From Variovorax boronicumulans (GTDB taxonomy: Bacteria; Pseudomonadota; Gammaproteobacteria; Burkholderiales; Burkholderiaceae_C): a stretch of DNA of 64,000 nt. Below the pieces are notes generated by a model that saw nothing but the letters and a program-made list of their open reading frames with translations, was not told the origin of the DNA and did not search any database. Both the position numbers and the translations under genes were made by a program. Shown here one piece after another: positions 7,236 to 16,116 of the stretch (the first letter of the stretch is position 1; every line of letters starts with the position of its first letter). The stretch covers positions 62,001 to 126,000 of the forward strand of contig NZ_JAUSSG010000005.1 in NCBI RefSeq assembly GCF_030812215.1. The letters are read 5' to 3'.

Positions 7236-9215
7236 TTACTTGGCGGCCGAAACCTCGCCCGCCCAATGAACCATCGCGGCGAAGGTCTGCCGCTCGCTCT
7301 CGGGTTGCAGCGCGCCGCGCACCCGCACTTCGGCCACTGCATCACCCGCGCCGGTGCCGAACAGGCGCGGCGCGCTGTAGGGCGCCGCGGGCGTGGCCAG
7401 CACCAGCAGCCGGCCGCCCTCGGCGTTGAACCAGGGCAGCTCGAAGCGCTTGGTGGCGGGCGCCTCGCGCGTGCCGCGCTTGAAGCGGTTGGTCTCGCCC
7501 GGGTCCTCGGGGTAGACCTGGCGCGCGCCGCCCTGCGGGTCGATGCCGACGATGACCAGGTCCACCGAGCGCGCGCTGGTGTTGCGCACATTGAGCACGG
7601 CGCGCTCGCCGCTGCGCAGCGGCAGGAGCTTCGCGTCGACCTGCTGCGCGGGGCCGCTGCGCACGAGCCGGTCGCCGCTCCAGACTTCGAACGCCGCGTC
7701 GAAGCCTTCGAACTGCGCGTCCCTCGCGATGGTGTAGAGCTGGTTGAGCCACTTGAGGCGGGCCAGCACTTCGAGGCGGCGGCGGGCCGCGGCCGCATCG
7801 GCCGGTGCCGCCTTCGCGCCGGCGCCGAGCATCGGCGAGAGCACTTCGAGCCGGCCGGCGGACCAGCGCACATCGGCGCCGTCCCCCTCGTTCACCGCGA
7901 CGACGGAGGCGGGGTATTCGAGGCTGAGGCCGGGCGGCAAGCCCTGCTCCGCGCGCACGCGCAGCGCGACAGGGGCCGGTTCGCCGAGCGGCGTGATGTT
8001 CCAGAGCGCGGCGCCGGGCAGTTCGCGCAGCGCGGTCGGCACCGCCATGCGCGCCTTGTCGTTGAAGGCCTGCGCGAGCGTGCCTTCGGCGCTGCGCATG
8101 GTGCCGTCGTCCATCGTGGCCAGCACGCGCAGCGGCTGCTGCACCACCAGGCCATCGAGCTGGCCGGCCTGCAGCGTGAGCGTGTCGCCCGAGCGCTGCG
8201 CGCGCCAGACGGGGCGCGTCGTCACGGCCTGCGCGCGGTTGGCGAAGATCGGCGCGTCGAGGTTGCCCTCGGCGACCGGCGAGGGCAATTCCCGCGTCGG
8301 GAAGCGCTGCGCGAGTTCGTCGATCACCGGCGGATAGACGGCCAGCACGCCATCGAACAGGTCGCGCCAGGTGGCGGGCTTGCGCGAGAGCGCCTCCACC
8401 ACCGCCCAGGTCAGGAGGCCCTGCGGACGCGCGTTGCGGTTCTTGCGCGGCAGGCGCAGCTCGGGCGTGATCTGGTGGCTCTCCGAGGCGAAGAGCGCGA
8501 CGTAGCGGGCGCGCGGCACCGGGTCGGCGACGGTGGGGCGCGTCATGGCAACGCGCGCCGCGGGGCCGGGCGCGCCGATCAACTGTGCGGTGCGCAGGCC
8601 GCGCCAGCGCACCTCGTCGTCCGGCGGGCCTTCGGCGATGACCGATGCGGCGGTCGTGCTGCGGGTCATCGAGTTCGCCGAACAGGTGTCGAAGACGGAG
8701 GCGACGAACACGTTGCGCGCGAGAAAGGCCTGGATCCACGCGTCGAAATCGGCATCGCGCAGGTCGCCGGTCAGGGCGTTGTCGGCGCCGAGCGTGCCGC
8801 GCACGTCGCGCGCGAGGAAGTTCTCGGAAAGGCCGTCGGGCTCCTGGTAGCGCTTGTTGCTGTCGCGCAGCCGCGTGCCGTGGCCGGAGAAATAGAGCAG
8901 CACGAAATCGCCGCTCTTCGACTGCGCAAGCAGCCGGCCGAGGGCTTCGTGGATGGCTTGCGATTCGGGCAGCACGGAGCCACTCACGCCATCGGCGAGC
9001 ACAGTGATGTCGGCGGGCGCGAAACCTTGCTTCAGGAGCGCGTCGCGCATGAGCATCACGTCGTTGCGCGGTGCCTGCAGCCACAGGGCCTGGGGCTGGT
9101 TGACGAGTTCGGAGACGCCGACGAGCAGCGCGCGTTGGGTGGCCCAGGCGGCGGCGCCGGATGCAAGGAGCACCAGCGCCAGCAGCAGCCGCAGGCAACG
9201 CGCTACACACGTCAT
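7236..9215 (-). CDS. Secreted caspase-family protease (peptidase C14) in the T6SS locus
   Basis: A 659-residue protein with an N-terminal signal sequence or anchor (hydrophobic stretch about residues 8-24, ending AAAWA). The caspase-like domain follows directly (ATQRALLVGVSELVNQ). The catalytic pair is visible: His112 in LLYFSGHGTR and Cys178 in VFDTCSA. The remaining 400 residues look beta-rich and end with a region (AVLNVRNTSARSVDLVIVGIDPQGG...VYP) like the DUF4384-type domains often fused to bacterial caspases. Together these imply a cysteine protease outside the cytoplasm. It overlaps the upstream gene by ATGA and is followed by hcp after 50 bases. The substrate is unknown. The start was chosen for the overlap and signal peptide. 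Confidence 0.85.
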   Translation of the reverse strand: MTCVARCLRLLLALVLLASGAAAWATQRALLVGVSELVNQPQALWLQAPRNDVMLMRDALLKQGFAPADITVLADGVSGSVLPESQAIHEALGRLLAQSKSGDFVLLYFSGHGTRLRDSNKRYQEPDGLSENFLARDVRGTLGADNALTGDLRDADFDAWIQAFLARNVFVASVFDTCSANSMTRSTTAASVIAEGPPDDEVRWRGLRTAQLIGAPGPAARVAMTRPTVADPVPRARYVALFASESHQITPELRLPRKNRNARPQGLLTWAVVEALSRKPATWRDLFDGVLAVYPPVIDELAQRFPTRELPSPVAEGNLDAPIFANRAQAVTTRPVWRAQRSGDTLTLQAGQLDGLVVQQPLRVLATMDDGTMRSAEGTLAQAFNDKARMAVPTALRELPGAALWNITPLGEPAPVALRVRAEQGLPPGLSLEYPASVVAVNEGDGADVRWSAGRLEVLSPMLGAGAKAAPADAAAARRRLEVLARLKWLNQLYTIARDAQFEGFDAAFEVWSGDRLVRSGPAQQVDAKLLPLRSGERAVLNVRNTSARSVDLVIVGIDPQGGARQVYPEDPGETNRFKRGTREAPATKRFELPWFNAEGGRLLVLATPAAPYSAPRLFGTGAGDAVAEVRVRGALQPESERQTFAAMVHWAGEVSAAK

Positions 9216-10378
9216 GGCCGCTCCGAGGCCGGCCCGGCCGACTCGACCAGCGGCGAGGCCGCGAGCATCGACAGCCCGCCGACCGGATCGTCCACCCGCA
9301 GGCGCCAGACGCCGTTCGTGCCCGGCCCGCCGACCACTTCGGCCGACATCGTGCGCAGCAGCCGGTCGGCCTCGTCCACGCGCACGCCATCTTTCCAGCG
9401 CACGACCAGGTTCGCTTGCGCCGCGGCCGGCGCAGTGGGCACATTGCGAAAGCGCACCTCGTCCTCTTCCGACCCGCGCCCGCCGAGCAGCCCGACGTTC
9501 TGCACCACCACGCACAGCGCGAGCACCGCGAACGCGGGGCGCATCCATCCGTCGGCGCCGAACCAGCGGCGGATGCTGCCCCACCAGCCGCCCTCGGGCC
9601 GCTCTTGCGGACGGGCGCGCGGGGAAACAGGTGCGGCCGGCGCGGCGCCGGACGATGGCGTCAGCGCCGAGCCCAGTTGCAGCCCGACCGTGCGGTACAG
9701 CGCCTGGTAGTCGGCGCGCGGGTCCCGCACACCGAGCGGCGTGCCCGAGAGCACCGAGAACACGCCGCCCACGGTGCGCAGCGCGATGCGGCCGGGCTCC
9801 GGCGCGATGGGCAGCGCCTTCTGCGCGGCCCATTCGTCGTGTACCGCGCGGATCGCCGCGAGCCGCGTGGCCGAGACCTCGCCGAGCACGCGGGCGCACA
9901 GCTGGGGGCCGGGCTCGAGGGTCAGCACGTTCCAGGCTTGAATGAGGCCGAACGCCGGCTCGAAGGGTTCGTCGTCGGGTTCGAGCAGCACGTCGAAAGC
10001 AGAAGCCCAGTCAGCTTCGCCCGCGGCCATCCAGCCCTGCCAGAGGTCGCCGTGAATGCAGCGGTCCAGCAGCACGCCGAGCAACCGCCCTTCGTGCAGC
10101 ACGCTCAAGAGGCGGCCCGGCGCCCAGCGTGCGGTAAAGCCGCGCTGGGCGACAGCCTCGCGGCGCCGGGCCAATTCGGTCAGAGGGAGCAGCAGGTCCT
10201 GCAGCGCGGGCGCTGCCGCGGGTGCGGCTTGCGGCGTGGCCGGGGGCGTGGTGCCCGGCATGGCCACCGTGGCCACGCCAGCGGCTGCTTCAGGCGCAGA
10301 TGCATCGGGCACGGCGGCGCCGCCGGTTTCGAACGCGTTGCGGATCACGCTGAGGGGGGGCCAGAGTTCGGTGTTCAT
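9212..10378 (-). CDS. Single-pass membrane protein, anti-sigma-like, partner of the caspase
   Basis: A 388-residue protein with no clear family name. Residues 1-60 are Ala/Pro-rich. About 65-240 is a helical, probably cytosolic domain. One membrane span lies near 285-307 (MRPAFAVLALCVVVQNVGLL). The rest (about 310-388) should be periplasmic: NLVVRWKDGVRVDEADRLLR, ...VVGGPGTNGVWRLRV..., LAASPLVESA. That C-terminal pattern, right after a Q-containing span, resembles the tail of betaproteobacterial anti-sigma factors found beside caspase or subtilase genes. With the sigma-like gene just upstream and the caspase overlapping downstream, an anti-sigma or tether role is likely but unproven. The ATG at 10378 has AGGAA upstream. 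Confidence 0.7.
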   Translation of the reverse strand: MNTELWPPLSVIRNAFETGGAAVPDASAPEAAAGVATVAMPGTTPPATPQAAPAAAPALQDLLLPLTELARRREAVAQRGFTARWAPGRLLSVLHEGRLLGVLLDRCIHGDLWQGWMAAGEADWASAFDVLLEPDDEPFEPAFGLIQAWNVLTLEPGPQLCARVLGEVSATRLAAIRAVHDEWAAQKALPIAPEPGRIALRTVGGVFSVLSGTPLGVRDPRADYQALYRTVGLQLGSALTPSSGAAPAAPVSPRARPQERPEGGWWGSIRRWFGADGWMRPAFAVLALCVVVQNVGLLGGRGSEEDEVRFRNVPTAPAAAQANLVVRWKDGVRVDEADRLLRTMSAEVVGGPGTNGVWRLRVDDPVGGLSMLAASPLVESAGPASERP

Positions 10379-10406
10379 GGCGGTCTGTTCCTGAATGGCT
10401 ATGTCT

Positions 10407-11156
10407 TCAGGCATAAGACGCTTCAGCACCGAGGATTTTGAAAACCTGCAGGATCGCCGCCATGTTTTCCGCCTCGATGGCGATGCCCAGGGTCTGCTGG
10501 ATCCAGCCGCCCAGCCGGGTCTTGGCGTAGTCGGCGGTGAGCCCCTCGCGCTTGTGCACCAGGCCCAGGCGCCCCGCGCGGTAGTGGTACGAGGCGATGG
10601 CGTGGCGCGAGGCGATGCCCGAGAGCCCGCCTTCGGCCTCCTTGCCGAAGCCCTCGCACAAGAGGATGCGCTCTGGCTCGGGCAACTCGGCGATGAAGGC
10701 GCGCGCGGCCAGTTGCACCGCCTGTGCGCTCAACCCGTGTTCGGCGAGGCAGCCGTCCAGGTCGTCGCCGGCGCCGATCTCGTCTTCGAGCTGCGCCTCG
10801 GTGATCTGGTCGCCGATGGAGAGCTTGCGGCGGAAAGAACTCGCGCGCGTGCAGTCGATCAGGTAGCGACGGAAGTACGCGCAGAGCGCGAAGGCGGTCG
10901 ACGGCGCGCTGTGGCTCGCGCGCTCGTCGGCCTCATCGGGATCGGCATCGAGCCGCAGCACCTTCACATAGATGAACTGCGCCACCAGCTCCTGCCGGCC
11001 TTCGCCCAGGATCTGCAGCTCGGGCGGATTGCAGGCCACGAGCGCATCGCCGACGATGCGGTACATGGTGCCCATGTCGTTCGAGGACAGCGTCTGCCTG
11101 CGCCGCCAGAGGCGGACAAGCTCCGTACTTTCCGCGGACGAGAGGGTTTCCTGCAT
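10407..11156 (-). CDS. Sigma-70/ECF-like regulator
   Basis: A 249-residue protein that I read as a divergent sigma factor. An N-terminal helical part (about 35-105) includes VAQFIYVKVLRL and FALCAYFRRYLIDCTRASSFRRKLS, which resembles sigma region 2. A second part (about 150-205) reads ARAFIAELPEPERILLCEGF...GIASRHAIASYHYRAGRLGL, which follows the region 4 layout (LPEPER, then a helix-turn-helix). The last 45 residues are extra. It precedes the anti-sigma-like and caspase genes by 28 bases. It could instead be a sigma-like adaptor without promoter binding. The ATG at 11156 has only a weak ribosome site. Confidence 0.6.
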   Translation of the reverse strand: MQETLSSAESTELVRLWRRRQTLSSNDMGTMYRIVGDALVACNPPELQILGEGRQELVAQFIYVKVLRLDADPDEADERASHSAPSTAFALCAYFRRYLIDCTRASSFRRKLSIGDQITEAQLEDEIGAGDDLDGCLAEHGLSAQAVQLAARAFIAELPEPERILLCEGFGKEAEGGLSGIASRHAIASYHYRAGRLGLVHKREGLTADYAKTRLGGWIQQTLGIAIEAENMAAILQVFKILGAEASYA

Positions 11157-11186
11157 GAAGGGACAAGCGTTAGGCCAAGGTCGAGG

Positions 11187-12773
11187 TCAGTCGTCCACGC
11201 ACACGCCTTCGCTCGGCACCAGGCATTGCGGCAAGCCGGCCCCCACCGGGCCGCCGCGCGTGCGGATCGCGGACGACACCGCGGCCTGCGCCACGGCGAG
11301 GCCGCGCGGCAGAAGAATCCACAGCTGGCCGCGTTCCTTCATGCGGCGCGCGTTGGTTGCGGCGGCCTGGCCGTTGCCGAAGAAATAGTCGGCGCGCACC
11401 GCGCCGCGGATCGCGCCGCCGGTGTCCTGCGCGATGGTCAGGCGCTGCATCGGCGCGCCGCTGCCGGGCGTGCGGGTCGAGACGAACACCGGATAGCCGA
11501 GCGGCGTGCTGCGCGGATCGACCGCGATGGAGCGCCCCGCCGACAGCGGCACGCCGAAGGCGCCGACCGGTCCGCCCGCAGGCGAGGTCGATTCCTTGAA
11601 GAACACATAGCTCGGGTCCTTGATGCCCGACCCCGTGACCGCGCCGGCCGTGCGGCGCCCCGGCACCACGACCGCGCCGCTGGCGGTGGGCCGTGCGAGC
11701 GTGAAGCCGCGGGTGCGGATGACGCTGCTGTCGACGCCGCCGACATCGTCGTCGTCGCCATCGTCCAGCTGCAGTTCGATCGACGAGCCGCGCACCTTCA
11801 CCGCGCTGCGCGGCTTGCCGTTGGCGGCCTGCGCGATGGTGGGGCGGAAGGGCTGGCCGTTCTGCTCGGCATACGCCACGCGGATGACATCGCCGTTGGC
11901 CAGCTTGATGCGGCCCGAGCCCTGGATCTGCATCTCGTAGAGCGCGGTGGCGCTGCTCACGAAGGCCAGCACCTTGGCATTCGGCGCGCCCTTGGTCTCG
12001 ATCTCTTCACGCGTGTAGTACGGCAGGAGCTGCTTGCCCTCGATGCGCATGCGCACCTTGCGGTCGAGCGTGTCGCGGGTGATGGCCGAGAGGTCGAGCG
12101 CATAGAGGCCGGGCGCGCCCATGTCGCGCGTGCTCAGGCCCGTCTGCACGATCACGTTGCGGCCCTCGACCTTCGCGGCCACCGTGCCGTTGCCGGCCGG
12201 GAGCTTGCGCGCATCGGCGAACAGCATGTCTTCCGGCTGGCCGTACACGGGGTAGATGAAGGGCGCGCCGTAGGTGCGGCTGCCCGCGATCTCCGGCTCG
12301 AAGTAGCCGGTGACCACGCCATCGGGCTTGCGGTCGTCGTCGCGGATCTGATAGGCCGAGAACTCGCTCTCGAAGAAGCCGCGGATGGCGTTGCGGTTCT
12401 TGCCGTCGATCTTGCCGGCGCGGTCGCACACCTCTTTCCATTCGGCGCCGCGGCCGGTGAGCACCTTGCAGCTGCCGAGGAACGCGGGCCAGGTCTCGGA
12501 GAAATCGTCGCGCGACCAGCCCGGCATCGCATCGAAGCTCACCGCGGTGTAGGTGGCCAACTGGGTCGAGAAGGTGCGCGCCTGGCCTGCCACGCTGGCG
12601 CCGGTCGAGGCCGGGCGCGAACTGGTGGTCGACGACGTGTCGGTCGCGGCCGCCGTCGTGTCGGTGGTGGCGGCCGGCGGCGGATTGGCGCAGCCCGCCA
12701 GCGATGCCACGGCCGCAAAGGCGGCCCAGCGAAGCAGCGTGGAGGTGAAGCGTGGCGACTGTGAGGTATGCAT
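11187..12773 (-). CDS. mltA: Membrane-bound lytic murein transglycosylase A, lipoprotein
   Basis: MltA cleaves peptidoglycan glycan strands, leaving 1,6-anhydro ends. The 528-residue product starts with a lipoprotein signal peptide (lipobox SLAGC, Cys about residue 28), then a Thr/Ala-rich linker, the MltA domain (GVVTGYFEPEIAGSRTYGAP... and YYTREEIE) and a C-terminal 3D domain with TIAQDTGGAIRGAVRADYFFG, where the Asp of QDTGGAI is the family's catalytic residue. It is longer than E. coli MltA (about 365), with an Asp-rich insert (DDGDDDDVGG) in mid-protein. The start has AAGGAGA upstream. It lies between the kinase and the sigma-like gene. In other T6SSs, dedicated lytic enzymes open the cell wall for the TssJLM complex, so a similar task is plausible. 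Confidence 0.93.
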   Translation of the reverse strand: MHTSQSPRFTSTLLRWAAFAAVASLAGCANPPPAATTDTTAAATDTSSTTSSRPASTGASVAGQARTFSTQLATYTAVSFDAMPGWSRDDFSETWPAFLGSCKVLTGRGAEWKEVCDRAGKIDGKNRNAIRGFFESEFSAYQIRDDDRKPDGVVTGYFEPEIAGSRTYGAPFIYPVYGQPEDMLFADARKLPAGNGTVAAKVEGRNVIVQTGLSTRDMGAPGLYALDLSAITRDTLDRKVRMRIEGKQLLPYYTREEIETKGAPNAKVLAFVSSATALYEMQIQGSGRIKLANGDVIRVAYAEQNGQPFRPTIAQAANGKPRSAVKVRGSSIELQLDDGDDDDVGGVDSSVIRTRGFTLARPTASGAVVVPGRRTAGAVTGSGIKDPSYVFFKESTSPAGGPVGAFGVPLSAGRSIAVDPRSTPLGYPVFVSTRTPGSGAPMQRLTIAQDTGGAIRGAVRADYFFGNGQAAATNARRMKERGQLWILLPRGLAVAQAAVSSAIRTRGGPVGAGLPQCLVPSEGVCVDD

Positions 12774-12833
12774 GAAAGTCTCCTTGTCCGGAAAAAGCGG
12801 CCATCGAGCCGATGGGCCAACGTCTACAGACGA

Positions 12834-14774
12834 TTACTTCTCGACGATTTTGAAATTCGCGACGCCATAGACGTCGTTGCATGGGGCGCCGGGCGCGCAG
12901 GTCGGCTTGCCCAGCAGCGGCGACGGGCCGGTGCCGCGCGTGGCCTCGAGCGCCGAGAGCACCGGCAGCGGAAATTGCGGAAACACGCCGTCGTTCTGCA
13001 CGCCGGAAGCACTGAAGTCGCGCTCGTGTTCGCTGACGAGCACCGCGAACTGGTTGGTGCCGGCGGGCCCGCCCGCGTCCATCGGCCATGACGCGCGCGG
13101 CAGCGCGAGCGCGCTGTTGGCGGTGATCTTGTTGTACTTGTCCAGCAGGTTCGGGAACAAGAGGAACATCTCGCCGCCGCTGGAGAGCAGGAACACGTAG
13201 ACGAAACCGTCTCGCTTGCTGCGCACCTCGAAGGCGAGCTTGTCCTTGCCGATGGCGACCTCCGCCTTCTTCGCGGAAGCCGTGACCTCGAAGCCGGGCG
13301 TGGCGCCGGCCGCAAGCGACTGCAGCGATTCGAGCGGCGTGCGCGGCGCCGCCGGTGGAGGCGGCGGTGGGGGTGGAGGCGGTGGCGGGGTCGGTGTCTG
13401 GGCGACCTTGGTGTCGATGGGCGGTGGCGGTGCTGTGGTGGTGACGTCCGTCTTGCCCGAACCCTCGCCGCGCCCCTGGTACCACCACCAGCCGCCGCCT
13501 GCGACGGCTGCGACCACGGCCACCGAAGCCAGTGCGGCGGCGGTCTTGCCCTTGCTGCTGCTGCCACCGCCGGTGCTGCCGGCACCCGGCGCCGGTGCCG
13601 GTGGCGGGGCCTTCTTGCCTGCGGCGATCACCGTGGCGGCATTCGCGTTGGAGCCGGTGTTGCCGTTGCCACCCGTGCGCGCGCCCGAAGGCGGCTGCGT
13701 GCGCGGCGTCGGCGCGATGCTGTGGCCGACTTCCAGGTCGAGCGCCGCGCGCAACTCGGCCATCGACTGCGGCCGCTGCTCGGGCCGCACGCCCAGGCCC
13801 GCATCGATCGCCTGCAGCAGCTTGAGGCTGTAGCGCTGGCGCAGGATGTCGTTGCCCGCGAGCGGCACATAACTGTCGGACAGGAGCCGCGCCACCGACG
13901 GCGGCGGCGCGCGGCCGCACACGGCCACGTGCATCACGGCCGCGAGCGCGTAGACGTCGGTCCACGCGCCCTGAGACATGTCGGGCATCTCGGCGTACTG
14001 CTCGATGGGCGCGTAGCCGGGCTTGAGGATGACGGTGATCGCCTGCGTCTTGTCGGTGATCACGCGGCGCGCGGCGCCGAAGTCGAGCACCACCGGTCGG
14101 CCGGAGCCTTCGAGCAGGATGATGTTGTCGGGCGCGATGTCGCGGTGGTAGCAGTTGGCGTTGTGCATCACGCCGAGTGCCTGGGTCACGCCGTCCATGA
14201 TGCGGATGAGCCAGGCTTCGTCCACGCCTGCGGGGATGGCGACCAATGCCTCTCTCAGTGTGTCGCCCCGGTAGAAGGGCATCACCATGTACGTGGTGCC
14301 GCGCTCTTGCCAGAACCTGTAGACCTTCAGCAGCGAAGGGTGGTCGAACTGGGCGAGCAGGCGGGCTTCGTTGATGAAGCTGCGCATGCCGAGGTCGAAG
14401 GTTTCTCGGTGTCGCTCCGAGAGGGGAGCGACCGTGCCGTCGTGCTGTCTGGTCGACAAGGAGGTCGGCAGGTACTCCTTGATAGCGACTACGCGTTCGA
14501 GGGCGTGGTCCCAGGCTTCGTAGACGACGCCGAAGCCGCCCTGGCCTATGACTCTTGTGATTTCGAATTCTGCGAGGCGGCTGCCTACAGGAAGCAAGCC
14601 TGCCTCATGCGTTGCTGATGCGGGGCTTGTTACCGGGACGTTGGACAGGCTTGTCGTGCCGGATGTGATGACGGTTGTGGTTGTGTCGCCGCCTGTGGTT
14701 GGCTGCTGGGGCTGGCGAGGGACGACCCTTGTGCGGTCGTCTTCCGGCTGTGGGGTTGTTGGAGAGTCGGTCAT
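12834..14774 (-). CDS. Membrane Ser/Thr protein kinase of the T6SS, with DUF4384-like tail
   Basis: A 646-residue Hanks-type kinase. The kinase domain spans about 68-345: glycine loop IGQGGFGVVYEA, ATP Lys99 in VVAIKEYLP, catalytic YHRDIAPDN (Asp212) and LDFGAA (Asp231). A juxtamembrane region leads to one membrane span (about 403-425, ending GGGWWWYQG), then a long proline run and a C-terminal domain (about 490-646) like DUF4384 (VRSKRDGFVYVFLLSSGGEMFLLFPN). The layout matches PpkA-type kinases, which with TagF/PppA set T6SS activity after translation. The ATG has AGGAG upstream. The gene begins just after the large inverted repeat. No matching phosphatase (pppA) or FHA protein is in the window. 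Confidence 0.9.
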   Translation of the reverse strand: MTDSPTTPQPEDDRTRVVPRQPQQPTTGGDTTTTVITSGTTSLSNVPVTSPASATHEAGLLPVGSRLAEFEITRVIGQGGFGVVYEAWDHALERVVAIKEYLPTSLSTRQHDGTVAPLSERHRETFDLGMRSFINEARLLAQFDHPSLLKVYRFWQERGTTYMVMPFYRGDTLREALVAIPAGVDEAWLIRIMDGVTQALGVMHNANCYHRDIAPDNIILLEGSGRPVVLDFGAARRVITDKTQAITVILKPGYAPIEQYAEMPDMSQGAWTDVYALAAVMHVAVCGRAPPPSVARLLSDSYVPLAGNDILRQRYSLKLLQAIDAGLGVRPEQRPQSMAELRAALDLEVGHSIAPTPRTQPPSGARTGGNGNTGSNANAATVIAAGKKAPPPAPAPGAGSTGGGSSSKGKTAAALASVAVVAAVAGGGWWWYQGRGEGSGKTDVTTTAPPPPIDTKVAQTPTPPPPPPPPPPPPAAPRTPLESLQSLAAGATPGFEVTASAKKAEVAIGKDKLAFEVRSKRDGFVYVFLLSSGGEMFLLFPNLLDKYNKITANSALALPRASWPMDAGGPAGTNQFAVLVSEHERDFSASGVQNDGVFPQFPLPVLSALEATRGTGPSPLLGKPTCAPGAPCNDVYGVANFKIVEK

Positions 14775-14815
14775 CGACCTGCTCCTGCGGGTTGAACGCT
14801 TTTTTGGATTTGTTT

Positions 14816-15455
14816 TCCGAGGCCGGGTCTCGCCCCGGCAGGCGACCTACTTTTCTTTGCTTCGCCAAAGAAAGGTAGGCAAAAGAAAGGCGACCCCACT
14901 GTCTGCGACCCCTGCGCTTCGCTACGGGGCAACCTGCGGTGCTCGCGTTTCGCGGGGTCCGCAGAACTCGCTTCGCTCAAACAGCTGCGGCCCTGATCCG
15001 CGAAACGCTCCGCTCCTCGGCGCAGCCAGAGGGGGGTGGAGACAACACGCGCCATCGCTTCGCTCGGCCCGAAGGGCAGACACGCTGGGCGTGTCTGCCT
15101 TGAGTTGGTTGTTGGGTGCTGTTGGCAATTCCCGCGCCGAACGAAGCGACGACCGGGGGTGTCTTGAGCGCCAAGCGAAGTGAAGGCCCGTGCGCTGGCC
15201 GAGCGCAGCGATGGCGCGTTCGGTATCCACTCCCTTCTGGCTGCGCCGAGGAGCGCAGCGTTTCGCGGATCAGGGCTCGCAGCTGTTTGAGCGAAGCGAG
15301 TTCTGCGAGACCCCGCGAAACGCGAGCACCGCAGGTTGCCCGCAGCGAAGCGGAGGGACGCAGACAGCAGGGTCGCCTTTTCTTTGCTTACTTTCTTTTG
15401 GCGAAGCAAAAGAAAGTGAGTCGCCCGCCGGGGCGAGACCCGGCCTCGGGAAAGA
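14816..15455. repeat. Large inverted repeat (arms about 255 bp) between tagF and the kinase gene
   Basis: Two non-coding arms, roughly 14816-15070 and 15197-15455, are near-perfect reverse complements around a spacer of about 125 bases. Each arm starts at its outer end with GAGGCCGGGTCTCGCCCCGGC, then a short CTTTGCTTCGCCAAAG hairpin, and runs inward through CGCGTTTCGCGGGGTC, CTCGCTTCGCTCAAACAGCTGC and CGCAGCCAGA blocks. There is no transposase and no supported gene inside; open frames here are artefacts of symmetry. The right arm abuts the tagF stop. Transcripts from tssK to tagF would fold here into a very long hairpin, so the kinase gene may have its own promoter within or beside the left arm. 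Confidence 0.9.
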
Positions 15456-15471
15456 AAAGAAAGCAAAGCCT

Positions 15472-16116
15472 TCATTCCCCACCCCCAAGAAACAACGCCT
15501 CGAACTGCGCATCACGAGGCAACCCGGTAGCCAACATCCGAACCCCACCTTCAACAGCAGGATCCCCAAGCCACAAAGAAGCCCCCGCCGCAGGCAGTTC
15601 CAACGACTCGACGCCAACAACAGCATCTCCAGCAGCAGCGGCAACGAACAGCCGCCCAAGAACGGCATCGAACCTCAACGCATCCAGATCCCCATCCAGC
15701 CCCTCAAGCGCAGCCTGAGTCCCCAACGCCCACCACTGCAGCGCGGCAACCAGCGCCTCCCCCTGAAGCGAATCCGAAACATCGCCAGCCAGTTCAACAG
15801 CCAGGGTGAACGGAAAGTACCGTCCAACGCCATCGACAGAAGGCATCAACACCCCGATCCACCCCCGCTCCCCCGCCACCTGCGGCCCGAGCGCAAAACA
15901 CCAGATCGGCGCCTCGAGGTAGTAGGTGGTCCAGTCCGCATGCCGATCCCGCAGCCGCGCAAGACCCCGCTGCAGCCACTGATCCCACACCGTGCGAAAC
16001 GACTCCGGCAACCGCCGATGCGCAAAGTCCCCCATCCCCGGCAACTTGCCAAACCACCCAGGCAGTTCTGTCGAGGCAAAGAGAGAAGAAGCAGAAGAAG
16101 AGGCAGCCAAGCTCAC
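15472..16116 (-). CDS. tagF: T6SS post-translational regulator TagF
   Basis: TagF (ImpM family) restrains T6SS assembly in Pseudomonas, in parallel with the PpkA/PppA phosphorylation switch. The 214-residue product shows the family core: PGWFGKLPGMGDFAHRRLPESF (about 19-40), YYLEAPIWCFALG, GWIGVLMPSVDGVGRYFPFTL and a C-terminal SLWLGDPAVEGG. It starts with a GTG that overlaps the tssM stop as GTGA, with GGAGG just upstream. It is the last gene before the inverted repeat. The length matches stand-alone TagF rather than a TagF-PppA fusion. Confidence 0.93.
   Translation of the reverse strand: MSLAASSSASSLFASTELPGWFGKLPGMGDFAHRRLPESFRTVWDQWLQRGLARLRDRHADWTTYYLEAPIWCFALGPQVAGERGWIGVLMPSVDGVGRYFPFTLAVELAGDVSDSLQGEALVAALQWWALGTQAALEGLDGDLDALRFDAVLGRLFVAAAAGDAVVGVESLELPAAGASLWLGDPAVEGGVRMLATGLPRDAQFEALFLGGGE

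Noticed and set aside
13360..13460. Repeat-like GGTGGAGGCGG run that could suggest a tandem repeat or array
   Set aside because: It is the poly-proline linker of the membrane kinase gene, not a separate repeat. No CRISPR-like array was seen in the window.
14771..15718. Several overlapping short frames with repeated wording (for example ...GARPGLGK...)
   Set aside because: They come from the two arms of the inverted repeat read on both strands; the similarity is due to the DNA symmetry, not to protein conservation.
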